Shown one piece after another: positions 50,025 through 59,900 of a DNA stretch of 64,000 bases. The stretch is from Planctomycetota bacterium. Its GTDB lineage: Bacteria; Planctomycetota; Phycisphaerae; UBA1845. Below the pieces are notes generated by a model. That model saw nothing but the letters and a program-made list of their open reading frames with translations. It did not search any database and had not been told where the DNA came from. The stretch spans positions 1 through 64,000 of the forward strand of contig JAKQDH010000206.1 of assembly GCA_029558835.1 (NCBI GenBank), written 5' to 3'. Within the stretch, counting starts at the first letter, position 1. Each line of letters begins with the position of its first letter. Position numbers and translations under genes: made by a program.

Positions 50025-50618
50025 TTGGCGGACCAAGCCGCGGGCAGCGTGACGTGCATGCTCCAGGCCGCGTGCAACGGCGATCCGCAGGCCGCCGCGG
50101 CACTGCTGCCGCTGATCTACACGGAGCTGCGTGCGCTGGCGACAGCGCGCCTGGCTCAAACTCCTCCGGGCAACACGTTTCAGCCGACCGCTCTCGTCCA
50201 CGAGGCCTATCTGCGGCTGGTGGGCCACGGGGATCCCGGCTGGAACAGCCGGGGGCATTTCTTCGGGGCGGCGGCACAGGCCATGCGGCAGATTCTCGTC
50301 GAGCAGGCGCGTCGAAAGGCGAGCAAGAAGCACGGCGGCGGGTGTCAGCGCGTCCCGTTGGACCAGGTAGAACCTTCAACCGACCCGCCCGCGGAGGAGC
50401 TCTTGGCACTGGACGAGGCGCTGACGCGACTGGAGTCTGCCGAACCCATGAAGGGCAAGATCGTTTCGCTGCGTTACTTCGCCGGCCTGACCGCTGAGCA
50501 AGCCGCGGCCGCGCTGGGAATGTCCGTACCGACGCTGGAACGCGAATGGCGCTCCGCGCGGGCATTCCTCTACACGTTGTTGACGGACAGCGACGCGACG
50601 CCGGGAGGGCGCCGGTGA
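50025..50618 (+). CDS. ECF-family sigma factor (sigma-70 X6-like)
   Basis: 197 residues. The start is TTG at 50025, inferred because the A/G-rich run AGGGGGGA lies five bases upstream and the first residues (SVTCMLQAACNGDPQAAAAL) align with the usual N terminus of this subfamily. No good ATG is available except one inside that helix. Region 2 contains LLPLIYTELRALA, TALVHEAYLRLV and FFGAAAQAMRQILVEQARR; region 4 contains VSLRYFAGLTAEQAAAALGM followed by VPTLEREWRSARAFL. This is the subfamily that in planctomycetes and acidobacteria is paired with Ser/Thr kinases; the stop overlaps the kinase start. Confidence 0.88.
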   Translation: MADQAAGSVTCMLQAACNGDPQAAAALLPLIYTELRALATARLAQTPPGNTFQPTALVHEAYLRLVGHGDPGWNSRGHFFGAAAQAMRQILVEQARRKASKKHGGGCQRVPLDQVEPSTDPPAEELLALDEALTRLESAEPMKGKIVSLRYFAGLTAEQAAAALGMSVPTLEREWRSARAFLYTLLTDSDATPGGRR

Positions 50619-53023
50619 TGGATGCCGCCAAGATCCAGCGGGCACACGAGATCTTCCAGCGCGGGATCTCCGGCCCGCCCAGCGCCTGGGACCGCATTCT
50701 CGAGGCCGAGTGCCAGGGCGATGGGGAACTCCGTGACTTCGTCGAGCGGATGCTCAAGCACGACGCCGCCGGCATGGGCGAATTCCTCGGCGCGCCCGCC
50801 CAGGGTCCGGGCGACGACGAGATTCCCCGCAGGATCGGTCACTACGAGATCGTGCGTCCCATCGGCGTGGGGGGCATGGGGGTGGTGTATGAGGCACGCC
50901 AGGAGCATCCTCGTCGCACCGTGGCGCTGAAGGTCCTGCAACTGGCGTTTCCCGCCCCGGAGGCGGTGCGTCGATTCCAACTCGAATCGGAAGTGCTCGG
51001 TCGGCTTCAGCACCCCGGCATCGCGCAGATCTACGAAGCCGGCACGGTAGAGATCGCCGCGAGTGACGGTACGGTTCTCCGGCGGCCGTTCTTTGCGCTG
51101 GAGTTGATTCAGGGCGAGCCGCTGACCCTCTACGCGGAGCACCGGCAACTCGACACGCGCGCGCGCCTGGAGTTGGCGGCCCGCGTCTGTGACGCGGTCC
51201 AGCATGCCCACGAGAAGGGCGTGATCCACCGGGACCTGAAGCCCGCCAACATTCTCGTTGATGCCTGCGGGCAGCCCAAAATACTCGATTTTGGCGTCGC
51301 CCGCGCGTCCGGTCCGGAGATGCAAACGCTCACCATGCACACCGAGCCGGGCCAACTGCTGGGCACTTTGGCGTACATGAGCCCGGAGCAGATATCGGGC
51401 GGCCCCCACGGCGTGGACGCCCGCGCGGATGTGTACGCGCTGGGGGTCATCCTCTACGAATTGCTCAGCGGCCGCCTGCCTTTTGACCTGGCAAACCGTT
51501 CACTCGCCGAGTGCGCGCGCCTCATCTGCGAGGAGGAGCCGCCGCCGCTGCGATCAGTGAACAGTCGGCTGGGGGTCGAAGTCGCGACGATTGTCGAGAA
51601 GGCCTGCGCCAAGGACCGCGAGCGGCGCTATCCTTCTGCGTCCGAGCTCGCCGCCGACCTGCGCTCCTATTTGCGTCACGAGCCGATTCGCGCCCGCCCG
51701 ACGAGCCGGATGTACCACCTGCGCAAATTCGCCCGGCGCAACCGTGGCCTGGTGGGGGGCGTAGCGGCGAGCTTGCTCGCCCTGATCATCGGCTTGGCCG
51801 GCACGACCGCAGGAATGCTCCAGGCTGCCGCGCAGCGCGACGAGGCGCGGGCGGCTTCCGCCGAGGCCGCGGCCGTCAGCCGGTTTCTTCAGGAGATCCT
51901 GTCTTCCGTCGATCCGGGCCAGGCGCGCGGGCGCGTCGTGACGATCCGCGAGGTTCTGGATGAGGCAGCGGCGCGGCTGGCCGGCTCATTCGGTGACCGC
52001 CCGACGGTTCGCGCCGCGCTGCAGCGCACCATCGGGGTAACCTATGGGGCCTTGGGAGAGTACGACCTGGCGCAGCGCCACCTCCTCGAGGCACACGCGA
52101 CGTACGCCCGGGAGCTGGGCGCGGAACACGTGGAGACCCTGGACGCCCTGGTCGCACTGTGCAACGTGTTGCGGGAACAGGGGGAGTTACCCCGGGCCGA
52201 GGCGCTCCTGCGGGAAGGATTGGCGGCCGCTCGGCGCGGTGGCAGCCCCAGTAACGACACTCTGATGCGCTTGCTGGCGCAACTGGGGGCGGTCACGGTT
52301 GACCTGGGAAAGTCCGCAGAGGCGGAGTCCATACTCCGCGAAGTGCTCGCGTATTATATCGACGCCTACGGCGCCGAGCATCGCCACACCCTGATCGCGA
52401 TGAACAACCTTGGGCTGCTGCTGCGCAACGCTTACCGACTGAACGAAGCAGAGGTTCTGCTCAAGGGCGTTTGGGAAGTCCGGCAGCGCACGCTGGGCAC
52501 CGACCACCCGGATACGATCCTGGCCATGCACAATATGGCGGCCTTGTGGCAGGACCAGGGCAAAGTCAGGGAGTGTGAGTCACTCCAGCGCGAGATCGTT
52601 GCCTCCCGCGTCCGCGTCCTTGGCGAACACCACCCCCATACGCTCCTGTCCATGAGCAACCTGGCAGTGATGCAGGCCCAGTGCGGACAACTCGCGGAAG
52701 CCGAGGCGCTGTTGCGCCGGACGCTCGAATCCAGCCGGACGAAGCTGGGCGACCAGCACCCCGACACGATTCGCTGCCGGGGGATTCTCGCCACCGTTCT
52801 CATCGGCGAGCAGAAGTACGCGGAGGCCGAGCCGATCGCGGCCGCATGCTATGACCATTCCGTCGCCGCCTACGGGGCTGACCACGAGGCGGTGGTCGAG
52901 GCCGTTGGACTGCTCGCCGAATTGTATGACGCGTGGGGACGGCAGGCCGAGGCCGACCAGTGGCGGGCGAAAATGCCGGCGCCGCAGCCAACAGTAACCG
53001 CGGCCGAAGGTAGCGCTCCCTGA
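50618..53023 (+). CDS. Membrane Ser/Thr protein kinase with TPR (kinesin-light-chain-like) region
   Basis: 801 residues from the ATG at 50618, sharing one base with the sigma factor stop; a GTG three bases earlier is possible. Kinase domain (about 76-355) with GVGGMGVVY 83-91, Lys105, HRD 204-206 and DFG 224-226, all intact. A transmembrane helix follows (about 378-400), then at least six TPRs of the kinesin-light-chain type (480-790; repeated ALLREGL, HRHTLIAMNNLGLLLR, HPDTILAMHNMAALWQ, HPHTLLSMSNLAVMQ). Kinase inside, TPR sensor outside. Forms a two-gene operon with the ECF sigma factor and parallels the pair at 17601-21292, but without the kinase insert. Confidence 0.9.
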   Translation: MDAAKIQRAHEIFQRGISGPPSAWDRILEAECQGDGELRDFVERMLKHDAAGMGEFLGAPAQGPGDDEIPRRIGHYEIVRPIGVGGMGVVYEARQEHPRRTVALKVLQLAFPAPEAVRRFQLESEVLGRLQHPGIAQIYEAGTVEIAASDGTVLRRPFFALELIQGEPLTLYAEHRQLDTRARLELAARVCDAVQHAHEKGVIHRDLKPANILVDACGQPKILDFGVARASGPEMQTLTMHTEPGQLLGTLAYMSPEQISGGPHGVDARADVYALGVILYELLSGRLPFDLANRSLAECARLICEEEPPPLRSVNSRLGVEVATIVEKACAKDRERRYPSASELAADLRSYLRHEPIRARPTSRMYHLRKFARRNRGLVGGVAASLLALIIGLAGTTAGMLQAAAQRDEARAASAEAAAVSRFLQEILSSVDPGQARGRVVTIREVLDEAAARLAGSFGDRPTVRAALQRTIGVTYGALGEYDLAQRHLLEAHATYARELGAEHVETLDALVALCNVLREQGELPRAEALLREGLAAARRGGSPSNDTLMRLLAQLGAVTVDLGKSAEAESILREVLAYYIDAYGAEHRHTLIAMNNLGLLLRNAYRLNEAEVLLKGVWEVRQRTLGTDHPDTILAMHNMAALWQDQGKVRECESLQREIVASRVRVLGEHHPHTLLSMSNLAVMQAQCGQLAEAEALLRRTLESSRTKLGDQHPDTIRCRGILATVLIGEQKYAEAEPIAAACYDHSVAAYGADHEAVVEAVGLLAELYDAWGRQAEADQWRAKMPAPQPTVTAAEGSAP

Positions 53024-53483
53024 TCGCCCAGGAGCCCCTGGTGAGCGGGACTTCGACTCGGACTGCCTTGCGACGGTGCAGGTCGAGGATACCACATCGC
53101 CGACCATAGCTGCCGAAGCTCTGGATGAGACCGCCGGGTGTGACGGCCCAAGCAATGACACAGAGCCGCGCGGCTGGCTCCCCACCCACAGCGGCGCGAA
53201 ACGGAAACCGGATCAGACATCGACAGTCTGCTGAAACGATATGGAGATAACAGATACAATGAGCGGTTGCCGGAGTACTTCATCCGACAGCTTGAAAGAC
53301 CGGAACGGGTTGCGGGGACAGCCGTTTACACCCGCGCGGCTCCGCGGGTCTCAAGGGCTTGAGCGTGTCCGGGGCCGCTCGTCTGTCTGCGCGGCACTGC
53401 TGCCGGCCCGGTGCGGGAGTGTTTCGTAAGCAGCCGCCCGGTTGTGATTATTCAAGAAGACGTTCCGAAGCTGCATGGCCCGT
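53024..53483. other. Gene-free stretch between convergent genes
   Basis: 460 bases between the plus-strand kinase and the minus-strand PEP-CTERM gene. Small reading frames occur on both strands but none has a family resemblance or a supported start. No terminator with a T-run seen. Confidence 0.45.
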
Positions 53484-54092
53484 TCAGCGGCGACGCCACA
53501 GTGCGATCGCCGCGATGAGCGCCAGCAGCAAGGTGGCCGGTTCGGGAACGACGACAAGCGTGGCTCCCGCGAACGTCTGGGGGGAGACCGGGTCGAAGTT
53601 GGGACTGACCGTCAGGTTCCGCAGGAACCCCTCGCTGGGGGTGATGATGATCGTAGTACCTATAGCTGCGCCAGGGGGCGCCAGCAAGTCGAAGGTAAAG
53701 AGGGGGGTCACGTCGCCGACGTTGCGTCCGAAGTTGGGCGCGAAGACGTCGGTGGTAGCCGCGGCGACATCCAGATATTGATTACCCTGGGCATTCCCCA
53801 GGTGGTGGCTGCCAAGGTCGTCGAAGTCCGCCTGGTTGATGAGCACGTTCGAGATGTTGCTGCCGGTAGCCCCCGCGGTGCCGCCCAACAGCAGGTCGAT
53901 GGCAAACGAGAAGTGTCCGACGCCCGCGAGGTTGTCGCCCGCCAGCGTGGCGGCCTCTACCTGGAGACTGGTCGAGGCACCGGCGAGGACGTCCGCCGAC
54001 GAGGGTACGATCCGATACAAGGCACCATACACGCCGGTACTCATGAAGAATCCGACGGCCGCAGCGACACTGCAAGTACCGATCTGCCTCAT
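53484..54092 (-). CDS. PEP-CTERM sorted exported protein
   Basis: 202 residues with GGAGGAG before the ATG. Signal peptide (about 1-23). The body is beta-rich and resembles the cohesin-like or generic PEP-CTERM passenger type, with no catalytic motif. The C terminus VPEPATLLLALIAAIALWRRR has all parts of a PEP-CTERM signal: VPEP, a hydrophobic helix and a basic tail, so it should be processed by an exosortase at the cell surface. No exosortase gene is in the window. It is the only PEP-CTERM protein here, whereas its neighbours use the dockerin-like module. Confidence 0.85.
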   Translation of the reverse strand: MRQIGTCSVAAAVGFFMSTGVYGALYRIVPSSADVLAGASTSLQVEAATLAGDNLAGVGHFSFAIDLLLGGTAGATGSNISNVLINQADFDDLGSHHLGNAQGNQYLDVAAATTDVFAPNFGRNVGDVTPLFTFDLLAPPGAAIGTTIIITPSEGFLRNLTVSPNFDPVSPQTFAGATLVVVPEPATLLLALIAAIALWRRR

Positions 54093-54173
54093 GGTCTCCT
54101 CCCTCCCTCAGCCACCTGGGCGCCCGCCATCGCCCGTGGCCATGCTGCCTCTCGACCGACGGGACGTGGGTCG

Positions 54174-55868
54174 CTACGGGGCTATCACAAACACCGCCTG
54201 GAAGACGGCGAAGTCGGCCAAGTCTATGTCTCCGTTTCGATCGAAGTCCACCGGACCACACTCCGGTCCGACCAACCCGCCCACCGGACCCGTGAGGCAC
54301 GCCTGGAAGGCCGCGTAATCGGCCAGGTCCACGTCCCCGTCGTAGTCGAGGTCACCATTGGTCACCATGTTCAAGCGCACCAGGCCGAGGTCCACGAACG
54401 TCACCCGGTCGTCGCCGTCGATGTCGGCCCGGATATTGAATCCTGGGTCGCCATTCTGCGTTCCCAGGGCCTGCTGTACGAGCGCCACGTCGGCCTCGCT
54501 TACAGCGCCGTCTCCGTCCACATCGCCAACGACGACCCGGTACTGGACCTCGAAGTTGTTCGCCGATGCCCAGGCGCCAAGGCTGCGGACGCTGTACCAC
54601 CGTTGCGGGGACAGGACCGTCCCGTTCTCCTGAATCCTGAGCACCCGCGGGTGGCCACCCTCGTCGTTGGCCACGGTGAACGTGAACGCCGCGGAAAGAT
54701 CACTTCCGTAGGTGCCGCCGTCGAGCAGTTCCTGAATCAGGACCTGTCCCGATGCCGGTGCGGCGATGTCCTTGTCGAACGTCACACGGACGAGGTTACG
54801 GGCGGTTCGCCACAGCGTACCCTGCGTCGGCGGCTCGGCCGCCACGAGGTTGGCCGCACATTCATCCGGGATGCCGTTGTTGTTGACGTCAGGTGAGGTT
54901 CCCGCGGCGATGTCGCATTCGTCGGGGACACTGTTGCCGTTGCAGTCCGCGCTGCTGCCGACCGCGATGTCGCAGGCGTCATGAACGGTGTTGCTGTTGC
55001 AGTCCACAACGGACTCACAGGGGTCGGGCACGAGCGACACCGTGGTACGGGCCGTGCTGACGCAGTTGCTCGCGTCGGTCACGGTAAGAACGTAGGTGCC
55101 GCGAACGGCCGGCGCGACGACCGGATTCAGTTGACTGGACGTGAACCCTTCGGGGCCGGTCCACGAGTAGCTCGCCATGCCGCTGGGTCCGCCGAGCAGG
55201 GCGACCGCCTGCCCCGCGCAGACCGGTCCGTCGTTGGCGGCGGTGGCCTCGGGGGCCGATGGGACGATGATGGTAAGAGCGGTGATCGCGCCGGCGCTTG
55301 TCGGCTCCGTCGCCCAGACGATGCCCGCGCCGTCCTCGCCCTGCCGGATCACGATGGCTTTGACATTGGACGCGCTTAGGGTGTAGGTGCCGGGCTGTGC
55401 GGGAGTGGTCAGGGAGCCGGTGACGAGAACCGTCTGGGTATGCGCGACGCCGGTAACCACGGAACCGATGGGGAACGGGGCATGGTCGATCGTGTTCTTG
55501 ATGGTGTTTTGGCCGCCGCCGACGCGCACCAGCCGCCCGTCGACCACTTCGCCGCCGAAGCCCGCCGGACCGGTGAGGCCGGCCGGGCGATCGAAGTTGA
55601 GCATCGGGGCGCTCGTGGGAACGTTCGCCGCTGCCAAGGGACCGCCCGTGAACGCCAAGTCCAGCGCGAACCCGGCGAGCCCTTCGTTCTGGGTATCACT
55701 GAGGACGCCGCTGATCTCGTAGGCGATGGTGCCCCCGCACGCGGTCACCACTATGTTGCTGCTGCCGTTACTGGTGATACCTATATCGAGCCCGGCGGCT
55801 GTCACGGCCGCACAAGGTAGCATCAGTACCACCAACACACTGATGCACCGCATCCCAAACGTGGTCAT
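54174..55868 (-). CDS. Large exported dockerin-type protein with DCNxN repeats
   Basis: 564 residues; ATG at 55868 preferred over the GTG one codon earlier because GGGAG lies eight bases upstream. Signal peptide (about 1-25). A beta-sandwich of cohesin-like appearance (27-210), an Ig/PKD-like domain (215-305), DCNSNTVHDACDI and DCNGNSVPDECDI repeats (about 312-358), a second beta domain (365-465), and four Ca-loop dockerin-like repeats (DVDGDGAVSEADV, DIDGDDRVTFVDL, DYDGDVDLADYAAFQAC, DFDRNGDIDLADFAVFQ). Surface attachment or complex assembly is likely. Confidence 0.8.
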   Translation of the reverse strand: MTTFGMRCISVLVVLMLPCAAVTAAGLDIGITSNGSSNIVVTACGGTIAYEISGVLSDTQNEGLAGFALDLAFTGGPLAAANVPTSAPMLNFDRPAGLTGPAGFGGEVVDGRLVRVGGGQNTIKNTIDHAPFPIGSVVTGVAHTQTVLVTGSLTTPAQPGTYTLSASNVKAIVIRQGEDGAGIVWATEPTSAGAITALTIIVPSAPEATAANDGPVCAGQAVALLGGPSGMASYSWTGPEGFTSSQLNPVVAPAVRGTYVLTVTDASNCVSTARTTVSLVPDPCESVVDCNSNTVHDACDIAVGSSADCNGNSVPDECDIAAGTSPDVNNNGIPDECAANLVAAEPPTQGTLWRTARNLVRVTFDKDIAAPASGQVLIQELLDGGTYGSDLSAAFTFTVANDEGGHPRVLRIQENGTVLSPQRWYSVRSLGAWASANNFEVQYRVVVGDVDGDGAVSEADVALVQQALGTQNGDPGFNIRADIDGDDRVTFVDLGLVRLNMVTNGDLDYDGDVDLADYAAFQACLTGPVGGLVGPECGPVDFDRNGDIDLADFAVFQAVFVIAP

Positions 55869-56019
55869 CACAATCGCTCCCGTTCTCTAGCAAGCCCCGC
55901 CGCCAGAACGTTCCTGCGCGCGTCACGCCTGCTCCCTCATTCACCTATTCCGGGAGACCGGCTCCGCTCCCCGCCCTCCCACCTGGTCCCCCAGCGACCC
56001 GCAAAGTTCCACCTTCGTG

Positions 56020-56961
56020 CTACTTCTCCCGCTCGGCCGCGGGACCGGCGCTCCTTGCTTCTTGTTTCTCCTTCTCCAGATCTCGCCCCCAGTTCATTAT
56101 GATGGCCGCAGCCTCCTCCCATCCGATCGGCTCTCGGAAGCACGCCCTTACTGCCTCGATCCCAGTCGCGCAGTCACCCAACTTCGTTTCCGGCTTGCAT
56201 CCGGCGCCCATCGCCTGCTCGATCTTCGCGGCAAGTTCTCCGTCTTCGAATCCGATGCTCCCCCTGGCGGGCACGAATACGCATCCACCCGAACTCAACC
56301 ACTCACCGATCCGCGCGTAAAGAGTGCGCAGCCCCTCACCCTCTTCCGGCGGCCTGCCTGGCCGCGTTTCTCTGCACAGATAGCCTACCTCAATCGGCTC
56401 GCCACCAGCGCTCTCCGACACGAACACCACCTTCACCTTGGTGTCCTCGACCTGCACGCTCTGCACAAGCTCAAACTCACGTGCATAGGCGGCGAGCTCC
56501 GGAATCACCAAGCTGTAGTCACCGAACTCCTCGTAGAGACTAGCCTTCTTCTCGGCGATCAACCGAGCAACGTCGCTTCTTGCCTGCAATCCGGCGCCGA
56601 CTCGACACCGCTCGATCTCCCCCGCATACCTGCACCGCGGCTCCACCGCAATGCCGTTGACGGTCAGCCCTTCCCGCCCGTACACGACCTCGTACGGTTG
56701 TCTCAGCAGCGCGCCGCCAACGATAACGGCACCGGAATCGATTACCCGACGCTCAACCGGTGCGATTGTCGGCGTGAAGACCTGAACTACGTAATACTCC
56801 AAACGGCGGCCGCGAATCTCCTCGCTGTGTCGGGCCTTGACCGCGGCAATGGCGTCCTGCTTCTCCTGTGGCCCGGCCCCGCCATCGGCCAACAGCGGCG
56901 GGGTTTCAACCGCCAGTGCCAGCAACGCCAACATCATGCCGACCAGATGTCCTGTCTTCAT
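56020..56961 (-). CDS. Exported hypothetical protein
   Basis: 313 residues from the ATG at 56961 (GAGGAA about seven bases upstream), signal peptide 1-25 (LALLALAVETPPLLADGG). The mature protein is alpha/beta (VKARHSEEIRGRRLEYYVVQ, VYGREGLTVNGIAVEPRC, EFGDYSLVIPELAAYAREF) with four to six Cys that could form disulfides. No motif known to me. It follows the 2177-residue gene by 27 bases in the same direction, so it is probably its operon partner. Confidence 0.7.
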   Translation of the reverse strand: MKTGHLVGMMLALLALAVETPPLLADGGAGPQEKQDAIAAVKARHSEEIRGRRLEYYVVQVFTPTIAPVERRVIDSGAVIVGGALLRQPYEVVYGREGLTVNGIAVEPRCRYAGEIERCRVGAGLQARSDVARLIAEKKASLYEEFGDYSLVIPELAAYAREFELVQSVQVEDTKVKVVFVSESAGGEPIEVGYLCRETRPGRPPEEGEGLRTLYARIGEWLSSGGCVFVPARGSIGFEDGELAAKIEQAMGAGCKPETKLGDCATGIEAVRACFREPIGWEEAAAIIMNWGRDLEKEKQEARSAGPAAEREK

Positions 56962-56988
56962 GTTCGCTTCCTCACGCACCGCACTCGT

Positions 56989-59900
56989 TCAGCGCGGAAC
57001 GTACATGCGCACGCTGTCGACCGTATGATCACCTCGCACGAGGTGCGCCGGCCACTCGGCCTGGTTCTCGTCGATTCCACCGCCGTCGTACGCTTCTCTG
57101 ATCGTGTAGTTCTTGGATACACCGCCTATCGGCTTGGTCCCGCCGATGGTCTCGAAAATCGCCCTCGTGTCGCTGATGAGTTCCGGCGTATAGGAGATGT
57201 CATCGTAGCCGAAGCTGTTATCCGCCTCGAGCAGACCGGCAAAGGCGTCCGCCAGTGACGGTTCACCCCCTCCTGCCACCGCGCCGTAGCAGACAGCCAG
57301 AAAGACGGCACTATGGTCCCGCATGACGCAGTACCTCTGGACGAACTTCACGGTAATGCAGACGGCCCATTTCCCTGACCACCCTTCAGAAACCGTAAGC
57401 GTGTCGGCCGGCCACCCCAGGGTATTGATATAGTAATTGCGGGCGAGCACCGCCTCGCCCATGTCATCGTACGTTTCAATGGGGATTTCACCAGGGGTAG
57501 TGGCGCCCGCATTCCCATGCCCGTCTATCCATAGGATCCCCCTCGTGCGCGAACTCACATCGTCGAAGAACTGGAGGAGTGTATGCACCGGCCAGTTCCC
57601 CGGATCGACATAAGTTATGTGCGGAGTCACCACGAAACCACGGGTCGCGCACACGTTCCAGAGCTCGGTCTCGCCGCAGTTCCCGAAATCCCACCAGAAC
57701 GGGTTCCAGATGCTCGCCGCCGGCAGCATGATCCAGGTCATGCGCAGGTGGACGTCGTCGCGGGCCAGTTCGGTCCCATCGCGCGTATAGGTGAGTCGTA
57801 TGGTCACATCTTCGACAGGGTCACCGACCGGGACATCCTTGCCCTCTACAAAGATGTCCACGTCCGAGGAGACTATGCCTGCCAAGTCGCCCGCCGGTGA
57901 AGCAAGGTCGACGGACAGGTCGTTCAGGAGGGACAGGCCGTCGGCCTTGAAGAGGCGGAGGGAGTCCGGCGGATTCACGGAAAGTTGTACCACGCCCTCC
58001 GTCAAGCCCGACGGCAGCAGGCGGAGCGTGATCTTAACAACGTCGTCGTCGGTTGCGCCGATCACGTTGTCTCGGTTGTCCCTTTGCTCGAGCGGGCCGT
58101 TGTCATCATTGTCATCATTGACGGCGGCGAACAGACTGTCAGGAGCATCTTCGTCGGCCTCGGCGACGGCGGGACCGGGGGCGTTCAGGGTCCCCGGCCG
58201 GTGACCCACGAGGTCCACCCGGGGACACGGATTGGGTGTGCAACTTACATCGTCGCCCTCGTACTCACCGCCCGTGCGATCGCACGTGAACGCCAGTACC
58301 TTGTCACAGGCTCCGTCCTCGTAACAGCACGCGCCCGTCGGCGGGCAGGGGTCGGGGCTGCAACTGTTCGCGCCGGTGTACTGGCCGTCGCACAGGGGCC
58401 ACGTGCTCAACACGCAGCCGCCATGCTCGCCGCAGCAGGAACCCTGGCAGATGGACTGGCGCTCCACACACGCGAGGTAGGTGTACGCTTGGGTGGCAAA
58501 GCCACCGCCGGGGCAGGGCTTTATCTTGAAGGCGCTGCCGGGGCAGCCGCCCCCACCCGCGCAAGTGGTTCCCAGCTTGTGTGCCGGGAACCAGGGCACG
58601 TTCGTGCAGCTCGCCAACGGCGTCACTAGGCCGGTCTTCACGTAACGGCACACGTCGTCGCCCTTGCACTCCGGCGGGCAGAAGTAGTGCGCTTCACCCT
58701 CCGTGACGTGGCTCTCGCAGGTCAACTCCCCCGCGCGGCTGCCGCCGGGGCCGCGGACCTCCCGGACGCCCGGCACGAAGTTGCCCTGCGCGCAGTCCGG
58801 CACGGCCATCTGTTCCAGGATCTCCGGGCCGGCCGTCCGCACGAACGGCTGATCGGTGAAACTCAACGTGATCGGCGGCAGCGCCTCCCGCCCCTCCCGC
58901 GACTCCCCCGTATCGAGCACCCGCATCGTCACGCATTCCGGCAGGACTCCATCGAGCAGGTCCTGCACCTTGACGAACAGAAACAGCGGCTGCACGTACA
59001 CGGTCGCGTCATACGTGCCGGAGTTGGCCTCCGGCCCATCGAGCTGGGCCGTCAGTACGCCTGCTCCGGGGTGGTACGATGACAGGCCTACCACCATGAG
59101 CCACTCCTCGGTCGTCCGACCGCGGTCGTAGCTCACCACGATCGGTTCGCTGGCCTGCAAGCCCAGGGCGGTGATCTCGAGGACGACCTCGGCCGCGCCG
59201 TTCTCGTCGAAGATCACCGGCCCGTGCTGGATTTGCGTGTCCGTTTCGCCATGTACGTCGTTCGGGTCAACGGGGGCGCCGACCAATACGACCCGGTCGC
59301 CGAAGGGATCGGAGCCTTCGCCGAAGAACCCGGCCGGGATCGGCCCATGCACACCGAAGTCGTAGAAGGTCTCTTCCCGGCCCCCCAGGCTGGTAGCCCA
59401 CGAATCCGGGCAAGCGTCCGGCAGCGGGATCCGACATGCCTCATCCACCGTATCCGCGCCGGTCGCGAACGCCAAGTAATCCGCGATCTCGACCGCCCCA
59501 TTCAGGTCCAGGTCCGCGCAGACACAGCCATCGAGCAGCTCGGGCCCGGTCGCCCCCAGGCAATCCGCGAACCCCGCGTAGTCATCGAGGTCCACATCGC
59601 AGTCCCCGTCCAGGTCGCCGGGACGGGTCGGGCAGTCGGCCTCGTCGGGTACGCCGTTGAAGTTCTTGTCGCGGCTGAAGCCGCCGATGATGTCGCAATC
59701 GTCGGGGACACCGTTGACGTTGCGGTCCGCTTCGCACTCGTCGGGAATGCCATTGGGCTGGCAATCCGCGCTGCTCCCGCCGGAGATGTCCTCGGCGTCG
59801 TCTATGCCGTTCGCGTTGCAGTCCTCGTCGGCGGCCAGGCCGGCCACGCAGAACGCCAGGTCATACGGTCCGGCATCCCCGGCCGCGTAGCCGTCTCCCG

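Noticed and set aside
53241-53429. Small plus-strand ORF between the second kinase and the PEP-CTERM gene
   Set aside because: No conserved features or ribosome binding site; composition matches background.
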